Below, one piece after another: positions 1 through 8,320 of a stretch of 64,000 bases of DNA; position 1 is the first letter of the stretch; every line of letters starts with the position of its first letter. Origin of the DNA: Acetobacteraceae bacterium. GTDB taxonomy: Bacteria; Pseudomonadota; Alphaproteobacteria; Acetobacterales; Acetobacteraceae. Below the pieces are notes generated by a model that was given only the letters and a program-made list of their open reading frames with translations, had not been told where the DNA came from and searched no databases. The translations under genes were made by a program, and so were the position numbers. Location of the stretch: positions 1 to 64,000 of the forward strand of contig CANJLW010000009.1 in the NCBI GenBank assembly GCA_947475245.1, written 5' to 3'.

Positions 1-10
1 AGGTCGTGCC

Positions 11-113
11 GCGAAGCGGCGCGGGTGAGGGAGGTGATGCGAATACAATGGGTTGTGCCGGTGGCACCTCCCTCACCCGACGCTTCGCGCCGACCTCTCC
101 CAGGGGGAGAGGT
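11..113. repeat. Intergenic hairpin-rich element
   Basis: Bases 11-36 (gcgaagcggc...gaggtg) are an imperfect inverted copy of bases 65-88 (cacctccctcaccc then cgcttcgc), enough for a hairpin of about 24 bp with a 28-base loop. A second, perfect 9-bp hairpin follows (ACCTCTCCC at 93-101, GGGAGAGGT at 105-113). The rest of 1-266 holds no convincing gene; the last 20 bases carry a good ribosome site (ggagg, 6 bases before ATG 267). The element looks like the dispersed intergenic hairpins common in proteobacteria; a related hairpin occurs at 23027-23046. Confidence 0.6.
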
Positions 114-266
114 GAAAATTCGCGCCCCCGGACGCCAAATGCGATCACCTTGGGGGTGTGGCGTGTTCGACTGGCTTGCATGGCGGCACCCATTCGAGAT
201 TATCATCGCCGCGTTACACGCCGATGTTCGCCTGAAATAAAAGAAACATAGTAACGGAGGACGGCC

Positions 267-1520
267 ATGAACGCACCGGTCAACCATGACCCAATAGCCC
301 ACGCCTATTCCCTGCCGCTGGACAAGCTCGATCTCAGCGATCCCCGCCTGTTCGTCGACGATGTCTGGCAGCCGTATTTCGAGCGGCACCGGCGCGAGGC
401 GCCGGTCAATTACATCCCCGACAGTCCGTATGGCCCCTATTGGTCGGTCGCCAAATATCGGGACATCGTCCAGGTCGAAGTAAACCACAAAGTATTTTCG
501 TCCGCCGACGAGGTGGGCGGGATCATGATCAAGGATGCGCCCAAGGGGATGGAGCGCACCAGCTTCATCCGCATGGACCCGCCCGATCACGACACACAGC
601 GTCGCGAAGTCAGTTCCACCGTCAATCCGGTTACCCTGGCGAAGATGGAAACGCTGATTCGCGATCGCACCAACATGGTGCTGGACGGTCTGCCGATCGG
701 GGAAACCTTCAATTGGGTGGATAAGGTCTCGGTCGAGCTGACGTCGATGATGCTCGCGACGTTGTTCGACTACCCGATCGAGGACAAGGCGCGCCTGATC
801 CGTTGGTCCGACATGTTTATCTGCGACATCAACGCCCCCGATGCGCCGGTGAAGTCCGAGGAGGAGCGCTTCGCCGAACAGATGCGCTTCGCCGAACACA
901 TGAACGAGATTTGGGAGGAGCGCGCGAAGAAGCCGAAAACCTTCGACGTGATTTCGATCCTCGCGCATGGGGAGGCAACGTCGAAGATGACCCTGCGTGA
1001 GCGCATGGGCATCCTGATTTTGTTCCTGGTCGGCGGCAATGACACCACCCGCAATTCGATGACCGGCGGATTATGGGCGCTGTCGCAATTCCCGAACGAA
1101 TTCGAAAAGCTGCGGCAAAATCACAGCCTGGTGAACAGCCTGGTGCCGGAAATCGTCCGCTGGCAAACCCCCGTCATCCATATGCGCCGCACCGCCACGG
1201 CGGATGCGGAAATCGGCGGCAAGCAGATCAAGGCCGGCGACAAGGTGGTGATCTGGTATATCTCCGGCAATCGGGATGAGGACGCGATTGAAAACCCCAA
1301 CGCCTTCATCGTCGATCGGGCACGCCCGCGCGAACATATGTCGTTCGGCTTCGGCATCCACCGCTGTCTCGGCAATCGGCTCGCGGAAATGCAGCTTAAG
1401 ATTCTGTGGGAGGAAGTGCTGAAGCGTGACCTGAAGATCGAGGTGCTGGGCAAGCCGGCTTATGTGCATTCCAATTTCATGCACGCGATTCGCCACTTGC
1501 CGGTACGCATCGCCGCGTGA
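267..1520 (+). CDS. Cytochrome P450, CYP153-type (alkane/fatty-acid terminal hydroxylase)
   Basis: A 417-residue soluble P450. The haem-binding loop FGFGIHRCLGNR is present with proximal Cys367, the I-helix oxygen motif is GGNDTTRN, and the K-helix E-x-x-R is EIVR. The segments KVFSSADEVGG, WYISGNRDEDAIENP, RPREHMSFGFGIHRCLGNRL and the SNF near the C-terminus read like the CYP153 family, whose members hydroxylate the terminal carbon of alkanes, primary alcohols and fatty acids. CYP153 enzymes need a ferredoxin and a ferredoxin reductase, which often sit beside them; none is found here, so electrons must come from elsewhere. Start chosen at ATG 267 behind ggagg. Family level is fairly secure; the substrate is inference. 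Confidence 0.85.
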   Translation: MNAPVNHDPIAHAYSLPLDKLDLSDPRLFVDDVWQPYFERHRREAPVNYIPDSPYGPYWSVAKYRDIVQVEVNHKVFSSADEVGGIMIKDAPKGMERTSFIRMDPPDHDTQRREVSSTVNPVTLAKMETLIRDRTNMVLDGLPIGETFNWVDKVSVELTSMMLATLFDYPIEDKARLIRWSDMFICDINAPDAPVKSEEERFAEQMRFAEHMNEIWEERAKKPKTFDVISILAHGEATSKMTLRERMGILILFLVGGNDTTRNSMTGGLWALSQFPNEFEKLRQNHSLVNSLVPEIVRWQTPVIHMRRTATADAEIGGKQIKAGDKVVIWYISGNRDEDAIENPNAFIVDRARPREHMSFGFGIHRCLGNRLAEMQLKILWEEVLKRDLKIEVLGKPAYVHSNFMHAIRHLPVRIAA

Positions 1521-1556
1521 TCGACGGGTGCCGATCCGGGGTTCATGATACTCTGC

Positions 1557-1587
1557 GCGGCGGCGGCGCGACGATCGCCGCCGCCGC
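1557..1587 (+). terminator. GC hairpin after the P450 gene
   Basis: Perfect 12-bp arms (GCGGCGGCGGCG at 1557-1568 and its complement at 1576-1587) around a 7-base loop, 36 bases after the P450 stop. No T-run follows, so it is either a factor-dependent terminator or an mRNA-stabilising hairpin that separates P450 and Uma2 expression. Confidence 0.45.
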
Positions 1588-1612
1588 AAAGGTTCAAGCC
1601 CGAGGAACCAGG

Positions 1613-2182
1613 ATGTCCGCCCCCGCGTCCAACCGCATGACCGCCGATGAGTTCATCGCCTGGGCGATGGCGCAGCCGGAAACTGAGCACTACGAACTGG
1701 CGGGCGGTGAGATCGTTGCGATGGCGCCGGAACGGGCCACCCATGCGCGGAGCAAGGGTCACATCTGCACCCGCCTGACCGCCGCCATCGACGCGACGGG
1801 CCTGGGGTGCGAGGCCTTTATCAATGGGCTTTCCGTCGTCGTCGACGACACCACCGTCTTCGAGCCGGACGTTCTCGTGCGCTGCGGTGAGCCGCTTGAC
1901 GGCGACGCGGTCCGCATCTCCGACCCCATCATCGTGGTTGAAATTGTATCCAGATCAACGCTCGGCCGCGACACGGGCGCCAAGCTCGTTGACTACTTCC
2001 GCCTGCCGTCCGTGCTGCACTATTTGATCGTCCGGGCGGAAGAGCGCGTGATCGTCCACCATGCCCGGGCCGAGGGCGGCACCATCCTGACGCGCATCCT
2101 GCGCGATGGCCCGATCGTGCTCGATCCGCCGGGTATCGTGTTGACGGACCCCTTCTCGCCGAACGTATCAATGCGTCAGTGA
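1613..2182 (+). CDS. Uma2 family (DUF820) restriction-endonuclease-like protein
   Basis: 189 residues from ATG 1613 (preceded by gaggaac); an upstream in-frame start at 1517 would overlap the P450 stop and has no ribosome site. The fold signature of Uma2 is visible: M-T-A-D-E-F then ELAGGEIVAM near the N-terminus, FEPDVLV with Asp86, PIIVVEIVSRST with Glu110, and Lys124 in TGAKLVDYF. These make a PD-(D/E)XK nuclease-like centre. Family members are very numerous in cyanobacteria and some other bacteria and mostly have no known role. Its 3' end overlaps the end of phnE by 15 bases, so the two genes converge. Function beyond the fold is not known. Confidence 0.8.
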   Translation: MSAPASNRMTADEFIAWAMAQPETEHYELAGGEIVAMAPERATHARSKGHICTRLTAAIDATGLGCEAFINGLSVVVDDTTVFEPDVLVRCGEPLDGDAVRISDPIIVVEIVSRSTLGRDTGAKLVDYFRLPSVLHYLIVRAEERVIVHHARAEGGTILTRILRDGPIVLDPPGIVLTDPFSPNVSMRQ

Positions 2183-3037
2183 GGCCCGCCCCGTCATCGA
2201 CCGCCGCAGAAAGCCCGAGACGAAGTCGATTGCCACCACGGCCACCAAGATCAGCAGGATGATGAAGGCAACCGCCTGATACTCGATGGTCCTGATCTGT
2301 TCAGCCAAATGCAGGCCGATCCCGCCGGCGCCGACGATCCCGATGATGGTCGACGACCGCGTGTTGGATTCGAAGAAATACAGCGCCTGACTGGCGATCA
2401 CCGGCATGACCTGCGGCAGAACGCCGAAGCGAATCGCCAGCAGCCGCGTGGCGCCGGTCGCGGTCACACCCTCCACCGGTTTGCGATCGGCGGTTTCCAA
2501 TGCCTCCGAAAACAGCTTCGACAGATTGCCGATATCGCTGGTCATCACCGCCAGCATCCCCGCAAACGGCCCCAGCCCGACGACATTCACCCAGATCAAC
2601 GCCCAGATCAGCTGATCGATGCCGCGGATCGTGTCCGACGACCGGCGCGCCATGAACTGCACCGCGCCGTTGATCGTCGTATTGCGCGCCGCCAGCAGCG
2701 CGATGGGGAACGCCAAAACCGCGCCGCACAGCGTGCCGAGGAAGGCGATCGCCACCGTCTCCCCCAGCGCATGCAGATAGACCATCGCGTGCGCAGAGGA
2801 CGAAGGCACCGGCGGGATCATCATCCCCACCATGTGACCGAGTTCGCCCATGCCCGAAATAATGCGCGACAGCGACAGTTCCAGCCGCAGGATCGCCAGC
2901 ACGGCCAATCCCACCAGCAGCGCGATCACGCCCAGAACGGTGGCCCGCGCGCGCCAGTCAGCGGCGAAAATATGGTCGTGGCGTTGCCGCAGACCCGGCA
3001 AATCCGTCAGCACCTGGGCGCGAAATCCGTCGCTCAT
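2168..3037 (-). CDS. phnE: Phosphonate-type ABC importer, permease (PhnE, distal copy)
   Basis: 289 residues with an N-terminal cytoplasmic stretch, one membrane segment near 35-55, and a binding-protein-dependent permease domain in the C-terminal two thirds. The permease loop that docks to the ATPase is seen as GVTATGATRLLAIRFGVLPQ, and the segment STIIGIVGAGGIGLHL is typical of PhnE. It overlaps the upstream permease by 4 bases, so the two are translationally coupled and probably form the transmembrane heterodimer of the importer. Last gene of the phnC-phnD-phnE-phnE operon. Confidence 0.88.
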   Translation of the reverse strand: MSDGFRAQVLTDLPGLRQRHDHIFAADWRARATVLGVIALLVGLAVLAILRLELSLSRIISGMGELGHMVGMMIPPVPSSSAHAMVYLHALGETVAIAFLGTLCGAVLAFPIALLAARNTTINGAVQFMARRSSDTIRGIDQLIWALIWVNVVGLGPFAGMLAVMTSDIGNLSKLFSEALETADRKPVEGVTATGATRLLAIRFGVLPQVMPVIASQALYFFESNTRSSTIIGIVGAGGIGLHLAEQIRTIEYQAVAFIILLILVAVVAIDFVSGFLRRSMTGRASLTH

Positions 3038-3930
3038 CCGCGTGCATCCCGGCCCAGCAGGTAATGGCGCAAATGCTGCGTCCCGTAATCGATCAGCATG
3101 ACCGTCAGCAGGATCATCAGCAGGATCGCCGATACGTCGGCATAATAGAATTTCCGGATCGCCTCGATCAGGTCCTGCCCGATCCCGCCCGCGCCGACGA
3201 AGCCCATGACCGAGGCACCGCGGACATTCACCTCAAACCGCAGCAGCGCGTAGCTGGCGAAGTTCGACAGCACCTGCGGCAGCACCGCGAAGCGAATGCT
3301 CTCGGTCCAGGTCGATCCCGTCGCGATCGCGCCTTCCACCGGTTTCATGTCGATATTCTCGACAACTTCCGTGAACAGCTTGCCGTTCGCGCCCAGCGTG
3401 TGGATCGCGATGGCCAAAACGCCCGGTAACGGACCCAACCCGAAGGCGACGACGAAGATCAAGGCAAAGACGATTTCCGGCACGGTGCGGCAGAATTCCA
3501 GCATCCGCTTCACGACACCGCGTATCCACGGGCTGGGCGTAAGGTTCCCCGCCGCCAGGAAGCAGGCGAAGAACCCGCCGATGGACCCGATCAAGGTCGC
3601 GAGATAGGCGATCAGGATTGTGTCGAACAGCAGCGACGCCCAGCCGGCCAGACCCCAGTACCACTCACCGAAGTTGGTGAAGACGAGTTGGCCCTTCAGG
3701 CTGCCGCCGTCGAACAGGAACAACCGCCCGAAATAGCTGAAGAACCCGCCGAGATTGCGCAGAAACAGCGCCGGCTGCACCTCCGCCACCCAGCCGCTCA
3801 GCAGGATGGCGGCGATCAGCAGCGCGAAGCCCAACACCATCTGCCGACGCTTCGCCGCCACGGCCTCGCCATAGGCGTGCCGCAGCGGCAGCAGTTGTGC
3901 GTCAGGCAGACGCAGAAGGGCCAGCGCCAT
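3034..3930 (-). CDS. phnE: Phosphonate-type ABC importer, permease (PhnE, proximal copy)
   Basis: 298 residues, paralogous to the next gene: same ATPase-docking loop (GAIATGSTWTESIRFAVLPQ) and SVMGFVGAGGIGQDL segment. The N-terminal half has an extra membrane region (FALLIAAILLSGWVAE). It lies 14 bases after phnD and overlaps the second permease by 4 bases. Two divergent PhnE subunits are a recognised arrangement in phosphonate/phosphite importers. No C-P lyase (phnGHIJKLM), phosphonatase or phosphite dehydrogenase gene is in the window, so the actual ligand (phosphonate, phosphite or organophosphate) is open. Confidence 0.88.
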   Translation of the reverse strand: MALALLRLPDAQLLPLRHAYGEAVAAKRRQMVLGFALLIAAILLSGWVAEVQPALFLRNLGGFFSYFGRLFLFDGGSLKGQLVFTNFGEWYWGLAGWASLLFDTILIAYLATLIGSIGGFFACFLAAGNLTPSPWIRGVVKRMLEFCRTVPEIVFALIFVVAFGLGPLPGVLAIAIHTLGANGKLFTEVVENIDMKPVEGAIATGSTWTESIRFAVLPQVLSNFASYALLRFEVNVRGASVMGFVGAGGIGQDLIEAIRKFYYADVSAILLMILLTVMLIDYGTQHLRHYLLGRDARG

Positions 3931-3944
3931 AAGCGAAGCCGCCG

Positions 3945-4862
3945 TTAGCTCTTTTGCTTACGCAGCTGGTCGACGAATTCCTGCAAATCGACCACGGCCT
4001 TGTAGTCGGCATGCGTCACGGCCTTGAACCCAAGGTCCTTGCCGTCGGACAGCTTGTCGAACGCGGCCTTGTCGGCCTTCGGCGCGTCCATGAACGCCTT
4101 GGCGATCGCCGCCTTCATCTCCGCCGGCAGTGCCGTCAGATAAGCGTTAGGCGAACCCGCGATCAGGTCGGAACGGAAGATCGAGCGGAATTCCTCGGCC
4201 TTCACCATGTTCTTGTTGACCATGCGGGTCAGGTTGGAGTCGGTCTCGGAATTCCACCAGTTGAACGCGATGTCCACCGTACCGGACTTCAGCGCCAGCA
4301 AGGCATTCTCGTGCGAGCCGGTGTAAACGATCTTGGAGAAGAACTTCGTCGGGTCGATCCCCAGCTTGTTCATCGCGAAGCGCGGCACGTTGTTGCCCGA
4401 TGTCGAATTCGGATCGACCAGACCCAAATTCTTGCCCTTCAGGTCTTCCAGCTTCTTGGCGGCGTCTTCCGCGCGAACATACGCGACCGAGTAGTAACCG
4501 ATCGAGCCGTCGGCATTGATCGTCGTGTTGAACGGCTCCACCCCGCCATTGGTGACAGAATAGGCCCGCACATAAGACGCCGGGCCGTAGCCCGCGATAT
4601 GAATGTTGCCCGCGCGCTGGCCTTCGATCGCCGCCGCGTAGTCGGTCGCGATACGCAGCGTGACCTTCACGCCCAGCGTCTTGGACAGATACGCGATGAA
4701 CGGCGCATAGCGCTCGGTAACGCCCGAAGCGTTTTCCGCCGGAATGGTCGCGTAGACGATTTCGGGGTATTTCGCGCGCCAATCGTCGGCGGCGAACGCG
4801 GCGGTCGCGGGGGCGAGCGCCGATCCCATCAGGCCAAGCGTCATCATCCGGCGTGTCAGCAT
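3945..4862 (-). CDS. phnD: Phosphate/phosphonate-binding periplasmic protein (PhnD)
   Basis: 305 residues from the ATG at 4862, chosen because aagga lies just upstream and the reading then starts with a clean export signal (MLTRRMMTLG, hydrophobic to AAFA, cut before ADDWRAKYPE); the longer reading from 4940 would run into phnC. The mature protein is a type II periplasmic binding protein: VTERYAPFIAYLSKTLGVKV, GYGPASYVRA, and GLVDPNSTSGNNVPRF, the last matching the family loop that holds the phosphonate oxygens. It delivers ligand to the two PhnE subunits. Neighbours phnC and phnE support the call. Confidence 0.9.
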   Translation of the reverse strand: MLTRRMMTLGLMGSALAPATAAFAADDWRAKYPEIVYATIPAENASGVTERYAPFIAYLSKTLGVKVTLRIATDYAAAIEGQRAGNIHIAGYGPASYVRAYSVTNGGVEPFNTTINADGSIGYYSVAYVRAEDAAKKLEDLKGKNLGLVDPNSTSGNNVPRFAMNKLGIDPTKFFSKIVYTGSHENALLALKSGTVDIAFNWWNSETDSNLTRMVNKNMVKAEEFRSIFRSDLIAGSPNAYLTALPAEMKAAIAKAFMDAPKADKAAFDKLSDGKDLGFKAVTHADYKAVVDLQEFVDQLRKQKS

Positions 4863-4896
4863 CGGTTTTATCCTTGTTCGGTTGGAACGAAAGTCC

Positions 4897-5694
4897 TCAG
4901 GCGGCAGCCGCGACCGCGCCCTCCGGCGTTTCAGCGGCATCGGAATCCAGCACGTCGCCGGCTTCCAGCCCGTACAGGTCGCGCGCCGTGGCGTCGGTCA
5001 GCGCCTCCGGCACATCGTCGAACACCACCTTGCCCGCGGCCATGCCGACCAGACGGTCGCAATAGGCCCGCGCCAGATCCAGGGAGTGCAGGTTCACGAC
5101 GATGGTGATGCCGAAATGCTTGTTCAGCCGCTGCAAGGCATCCATGACGATGCGGATGTTGCGCGGGTCCAGCGATGCCGTCGGCTCATCCGCCAACAAT
5201 ATCTCCGGCTCCTGCACCAATGCTCGGCAGATCGCCACGCGCTGCTGCTGCCCGCCCGACAGGCTGTCGGCGCGCTGCGCCGCAAGACCGGCAATGTCGA
5301 ATTGCTCCAGCGCCGACAGAGCGATCGCCTTGTCCTCCTCACTCCACCAGCGCAGCAACGCCCGGTGGGTCGGAACATGGTTCAATCGGCCCATCAACAC
5401 ATTCGTCAGCACATCCAACCGACCAACCAGGTTGAACTGCTGGAAAATCATCGCGCATTTGGCGCGCCATTCGCACAGCGCCTGACCCTTCAGCGCCGTC
5501 ACATCCATCTCGTTGAACAACACCTTGCCGCTGCTCGGCTCCTGCAAGCGATTGATCATGCGCAGGATTGTCGATTTGCCCGCGCCGGAACGTCCGATCA
5601 CGCCGACAAACGCACCCTTGTTGATCGACAGGCTGACATCGTCGACGGCAATCTTACCGCCAAAACGTCGCGTCAGACCCTCGATTCTCAACAT
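4897..5694 (-). CDS. phnC: Phosphonate-type ABC importer, ATP-binding subunit (PhnC)
   Basis: 265 residues with Walker [10 protein letters not shown] (34-42), Q-loop IFQQFNLV, signature LSGGQQQR (145-152), Walker B ILLADE (165-170) and H-loop at VNLHSLDLA. The [16 protein letters not shown] segment is characteristic of PhnC. It is the first gene of the operon and starts 178 bases from a divergent catabolic operon, so 5695-5872 must hold promoters for both directions. Ribosome site aaggga 8 bases before ATG. No pho-box was recognised. Confidence 0.9.
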   Translation of the reverse strand: MLRIEGLTRRFGGKIAVDDVSLSINKGAFVGVIGRSGAGKSTILRMINRLQEPSSGKVLFNEMDVTALKGQALCEWRAKCAMIFQQFNLVGRLDVLTNVLMGRLNHVPTHRALLRWWSEEDKAIALSALEQFDIAGLAAQRADSLSGGQQQRVAICRALVQEPEILLADEPTASLDPRNIRIVMDALQRLNKHFGITIVVNLHSLDLARAYCDRLVGMAAGKVVFDDVPEALTDATARDLYGLEAGDVLDSDAAETPEGAVAAAA

Positions 5695-5872
5695 ACGGCT
5701 GGTCCCTTGGTTCGCGCAGGCTGACCCTGAATATGGCCGACCGAGCCGGTCGTGTGTGACAACTGTGTAAAATCCGTCGCGAGGGCGCCGGCCGACCTTG
5801 TCTGTCCTCGCCGGCCTTGCCGCTCGGCTCCGCGTCGATCAGGATTGCGCCCAACCGGAACGGAGAAACGCC

Positions 5873-6478
5873 ATGGCCCTTCATATAGACTATTACGCGT
5901 CGCTGAATTCCCCGTGGACCCATTTGGGCGCCGCGCGGATCGAGGCCATGGCGATGGCGAACAATGCCACGCTGCGCATCTTCCCGGTCGATTTCGGCAC
6001 CGTCTTCGCCGCGTCCGGCGGGCTGCCGCTGCCCAAGCGGTCGCCGCAACGCCAAGCCTATCGATTGATGGAACTGCCGCGTTGGCGCGACCATCTGGGT
6101 ATCCCCATCAACATACAGCCCAGGCACTTCCCGTCGAACGAACTGCCCGCCGCCTGCTGCGTCATCGCGGTGCGCGAAACCATCGGCGACGGACCCGCCA
6201 TCAAGCTTGCCCATCGCGTGCTGAAAGCCGTCTGGCAGGAAGAATTGAACTCCGGCGATCCCGCCACCCTGGCGATGCTGATCCGCGACATCGGCCTCGA
6301 TGCCGACGCCGTCATGAAGCTGGGCGCGGAACCGCGCTGGGAAGAACGCCGCCGCCTCGACACCGCCGCCGCCCTGGAACGCGGCGTGTTCGGGGCGCCG
6401 AGCTATGTGATCGGGGAAGAGATTTTCTGGGGACAGGACAGGTTGGAGTTCGTCGAACGCCGCCTCGCGCGGGGCTGA
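5873..6478 (+). CDS. DsbA-fold isomerase, 2-hydroxychromene-2-carboxylate isomerase-like
   Basis: 201 residues from ATG 5873 (ggagaa upstream); the longer reading from 5798 adds an unlikely tail. The protein begins LHIDYYASLNSPWTHLGAAR, where Ser13-Pro14 takes the place of the DsbA CxxC and matches the glutathione-binding serine of the NahD/kappa-GST family. The C-terminal GVFGAPSYVIGEEIFWGQDRL is the cis-proline region of the same fold. NahD acts in naphthalene-type ring catabolism; many relatives have other, untested substrates. It opens a run of five catabolic genes, only 4 bases ahead of the SDR gene. Confidence 0.75.
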   Translation: MALHIDYYASLNSPWTHLGAARIEAMAMANNATLRIFPVDFGTVFAASGGLPLPKRSPQRQAYRLMELPRWRDHLGIPINIQPRHFPSNELPAACCVIAVRETIGDGPAIKLAHRVLKAVWQEELNSGDPATLAMLIRDIGLDADAVMKLGAEPRWEERRRLDTAAALERGVFGAPSYVIGEEIFWGQDRLEFVERRLARG

Positions 6479-6482
6479 GACC

Positions 6483-7229
6483 GTGCGTGGACTGCAAGGC
6501 CAGCGCGTTGTCCTGACGGGCGGTGCCAGCGGCATCGGCAAGGCAACGGCGCTGCGTTTGGCCGAGGAAGGATGCGTCGTCGGGATTTTCGACCTGAACC
6601 TGGACGGCGCGCGGGATACCGCGGCCGCCTGCCAGGGCGGTCAGGCGCTGGCCTATAAGGTTGATATCGCCGACCGCGCGCAGGTCGAACAGGCGGTCGC
6701 CGCGTTTGAGGCTGATCGCGGCCCGATCGACGGGATGGCGAATATCGCCGGCTGGGATACGCCGATGAACTTCCTGGATACCGACGATGCGTTCTGGGAC
6801 AAGGTCATCGCGATCAATCTGCGCGGCCCGATGGTCATGCACCATGTCGTGGCGCGCGGCATGGCGGCGCGCGGCAAGGGCAGGGTGGTCAACGTCGCCT
6901 CCGACGCGGGGCGGGTGGGATCGTCGGGGGAGGCGGTGTATTCGGCCTGCAAGGGCGGCATCATTGCCTTTACCAAGACGCTGGCGCGCGAACTGGCGCG
7001 CAAGGGGGTAACCTTGAACGTGCTGTGCCCCGGCCCGACCGACACGCCGCTGTTCGAGAATTTCCGCGCCGGCACCAATCTGGGCGACGCCCTGGCGCGC
7101 GCCATCCCGCTGCGCCGGATCGGTCAGCCCGACGACTACGCCGGGATGATCGCCTTTCTGCTCTCCGACGACGCCGCTTATATGACCGGGCAGACCGTCA
7201 GCGTCTCCGGCGGGCTGACGATGTCATGA
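6483..7229 (+). CDS. Short-chain dehydrogenase, BadH-like (hydroxyacyl-CoA dehydrogenase type)
   Basis: 248 residues, GTG start, 4 bases after the isomerase stop. Classical SDR features: TGGASGIG cofactor loop (12-19), Asp37 after the second strand (IFD, suggesting NAD rather than NADP), catalytic Ser139, Tyr152 and Lys156. The stretches NVASDAGRVGSSGEAVYSAC and VSVSGGLTMS resemble BadH, the 2-hydroxycyclohexanecarboxyl-CoA dehydrogenase of benzoate/alicyclic acid degradation. With two acyl-CoA dehydrogenases downstream, oxidation of a ring or branched hydroxyacyl-CoA is plausible; the exact substrate is inference. Confidence 0.8.
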   Translation: MRGLQGQRVVLTGGASGIGKATALRLAEEGCVVGIFDLNLDGARDTAAACQGGQALAYKVDIADRAQVEQAVAAFEADRGPIDGMANIAGWDTPMNFLDTDDAFWDKVIAINLRGPMVMHHVVARGMAARGKGRVVNVASDAGRVGSSGEAVYSACKGGIIAFTKTLARELARKGVTLNVLCPGPTDTPLFENFRAGTNLGDALARAIPLRRIGQPDDYAGMIAFLLSDDAAYMTGQTVSVSGGLTMS

Positions 7230-7261
7230 CGGTTTTGTTCCCTGTATCGGACGTTTGATCC

Positions 7262-8308
7262 ATGCGCGTATTCACCATGATGCCCCTGCGGGACTGGCGC
7301 GAAGCCGGGCCCGCCGCCGCCCGGGCGGAAGCCGCCGGCTTCGACGCCGTCATGACGGTCGAACTCGGCCACGACCCGTTGACGCCGCTGGCCCTGGCGG
7401 CCCTGGCGACGGAGCGTCTGGAACTGACCCCGTCCGTCGTCGTCGCGTTTCCGCGCAGCCCGACGGTGTTGGCCGGCCAGGCCTGGGACCTGCATGCCAA
7501 TTCCAACGGTCGTTTCGTCCTCGGCCTTGGCTCTCAGGTTAAAGGTCATAACGAGCGCCGGTTCGGCATTCCCTGGACCGCGCCCGCCCCGCGCCTGCGC
7601 GATTATGTATTGGCGTTGCGCGCGATCTGGCGCGCATGGGAAACGCGGGGAAAACTCAGCTTCGACAGCCCGCACTACAAGCTGTCGCTGATGACCCCGG
7701 ATTTCTCGCCGGAGCCGACCGGCCTGCCGATGATTCCCGTGACCATCGCGGCGGTGGGGGAGGCGATGCTGCGCGTCTCCGGACAGGTCTGCGACGGGGT
7801 GCGGCTGCATCCGATTTGCTCTCGCAAATACCTGGAAGAAGTCTGCATGCCGCAGATCGAAATCGGGATGGCCCGCGGCGGTCGTTCGCGCGCCAATTTC
7901 GACATTCACGGCGGCGGATTCGTCTGCACCGGCCCGGATCCGGCGACCGTCGCCGCCGAAATGGATAAGGCGCGCCGCAGGATCGGCTTCTACGGTTCCA
8001 CGCGCACCTATCTGCCGATCCTGGAACTGCACGGGCTGCGCGACCTTGGCCTGAAACTGCACCGTATGTCGGTCGAGGGTGCCTGGGACAAAATGGCGGG
8101 CGAAATTTCCGACGACGTCGTTCGAATTTTCGCCGCCTGCGGCACTTATGCCGAGATCGCGGCGGCGATCGAGCAGCGCTTCGGCGGTGTCGCCGATTCC
8201 ATCGACCTCCATTTTCCCGTCGGCGCGCCGCCTGGCCTGCAACGGGAACTGGTGACGGATATCCAACGTATCCCGCACGGATTCGCGGGCTTCAAGACAG
8301 ATTGGTAG
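7262..8308 (+). CDS. Luciferase-like (LLM class) flavin/F420-dependent oxidoreductase
   Basis: 348 residues, TIM-barrel of the bacterial luciferase-like superfamily. Diagnostic parts are EAAGFDAVMTVELGHDPLTP, LGLGSQVKGHNERRFGIPW, and the late FAACGTYAEIAAAIEQRFGG. It resembles the TIGR03617 group, which in actinobacteria is assigned to F420 but in proteobacteria may use FMN. Placed 32 bases after the SDR and 12 before the first acyl-CoA dehydrogenase, so probably one step of the same pathway. Whether it is a monooxygenase or a hydride-transfer enzyme cannot be told from sequence. Confidence 0.82.
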   Translation: MRVFTMMPLRDWREAGPAAARAEAAGFDAVMTVELGHDPLTPLALAALATERLELTPSVVVAFPRSPTVLAGQAWDLHANSNGRFVLGLGSQVKGHNERRFGIPWTAPAPRLRDYVLALRAIWRAWETRGKLSFDSPHYKLSLMTPDFSPEPTGLPMIPVTIAAVGEAMLRVSGQVCDGVRLHPICSRKYLEEVCMPQIEIGMARGGRSRANFDIHGGGFVCTGPDPATVAAEMDKARRRIGFYGSTRTYLPILELHGLRDLGLKLHRMSVEGAWDKMAGEISDDVVRIFAACGTYAEIAAAIEQRFGGVADSIDLHFPVGAPPGLQRELVTDIQRIPHGFAGFKTDW

Positions 8309-8320
8309 GGAGAAACAACC

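Noticed and set aside
2168-5694. Full phosphonate degradation operon
   Set aside because: Only the importer genes are present; no C-P lyase, phosphonatase or phosphite dehydrogenase genes.
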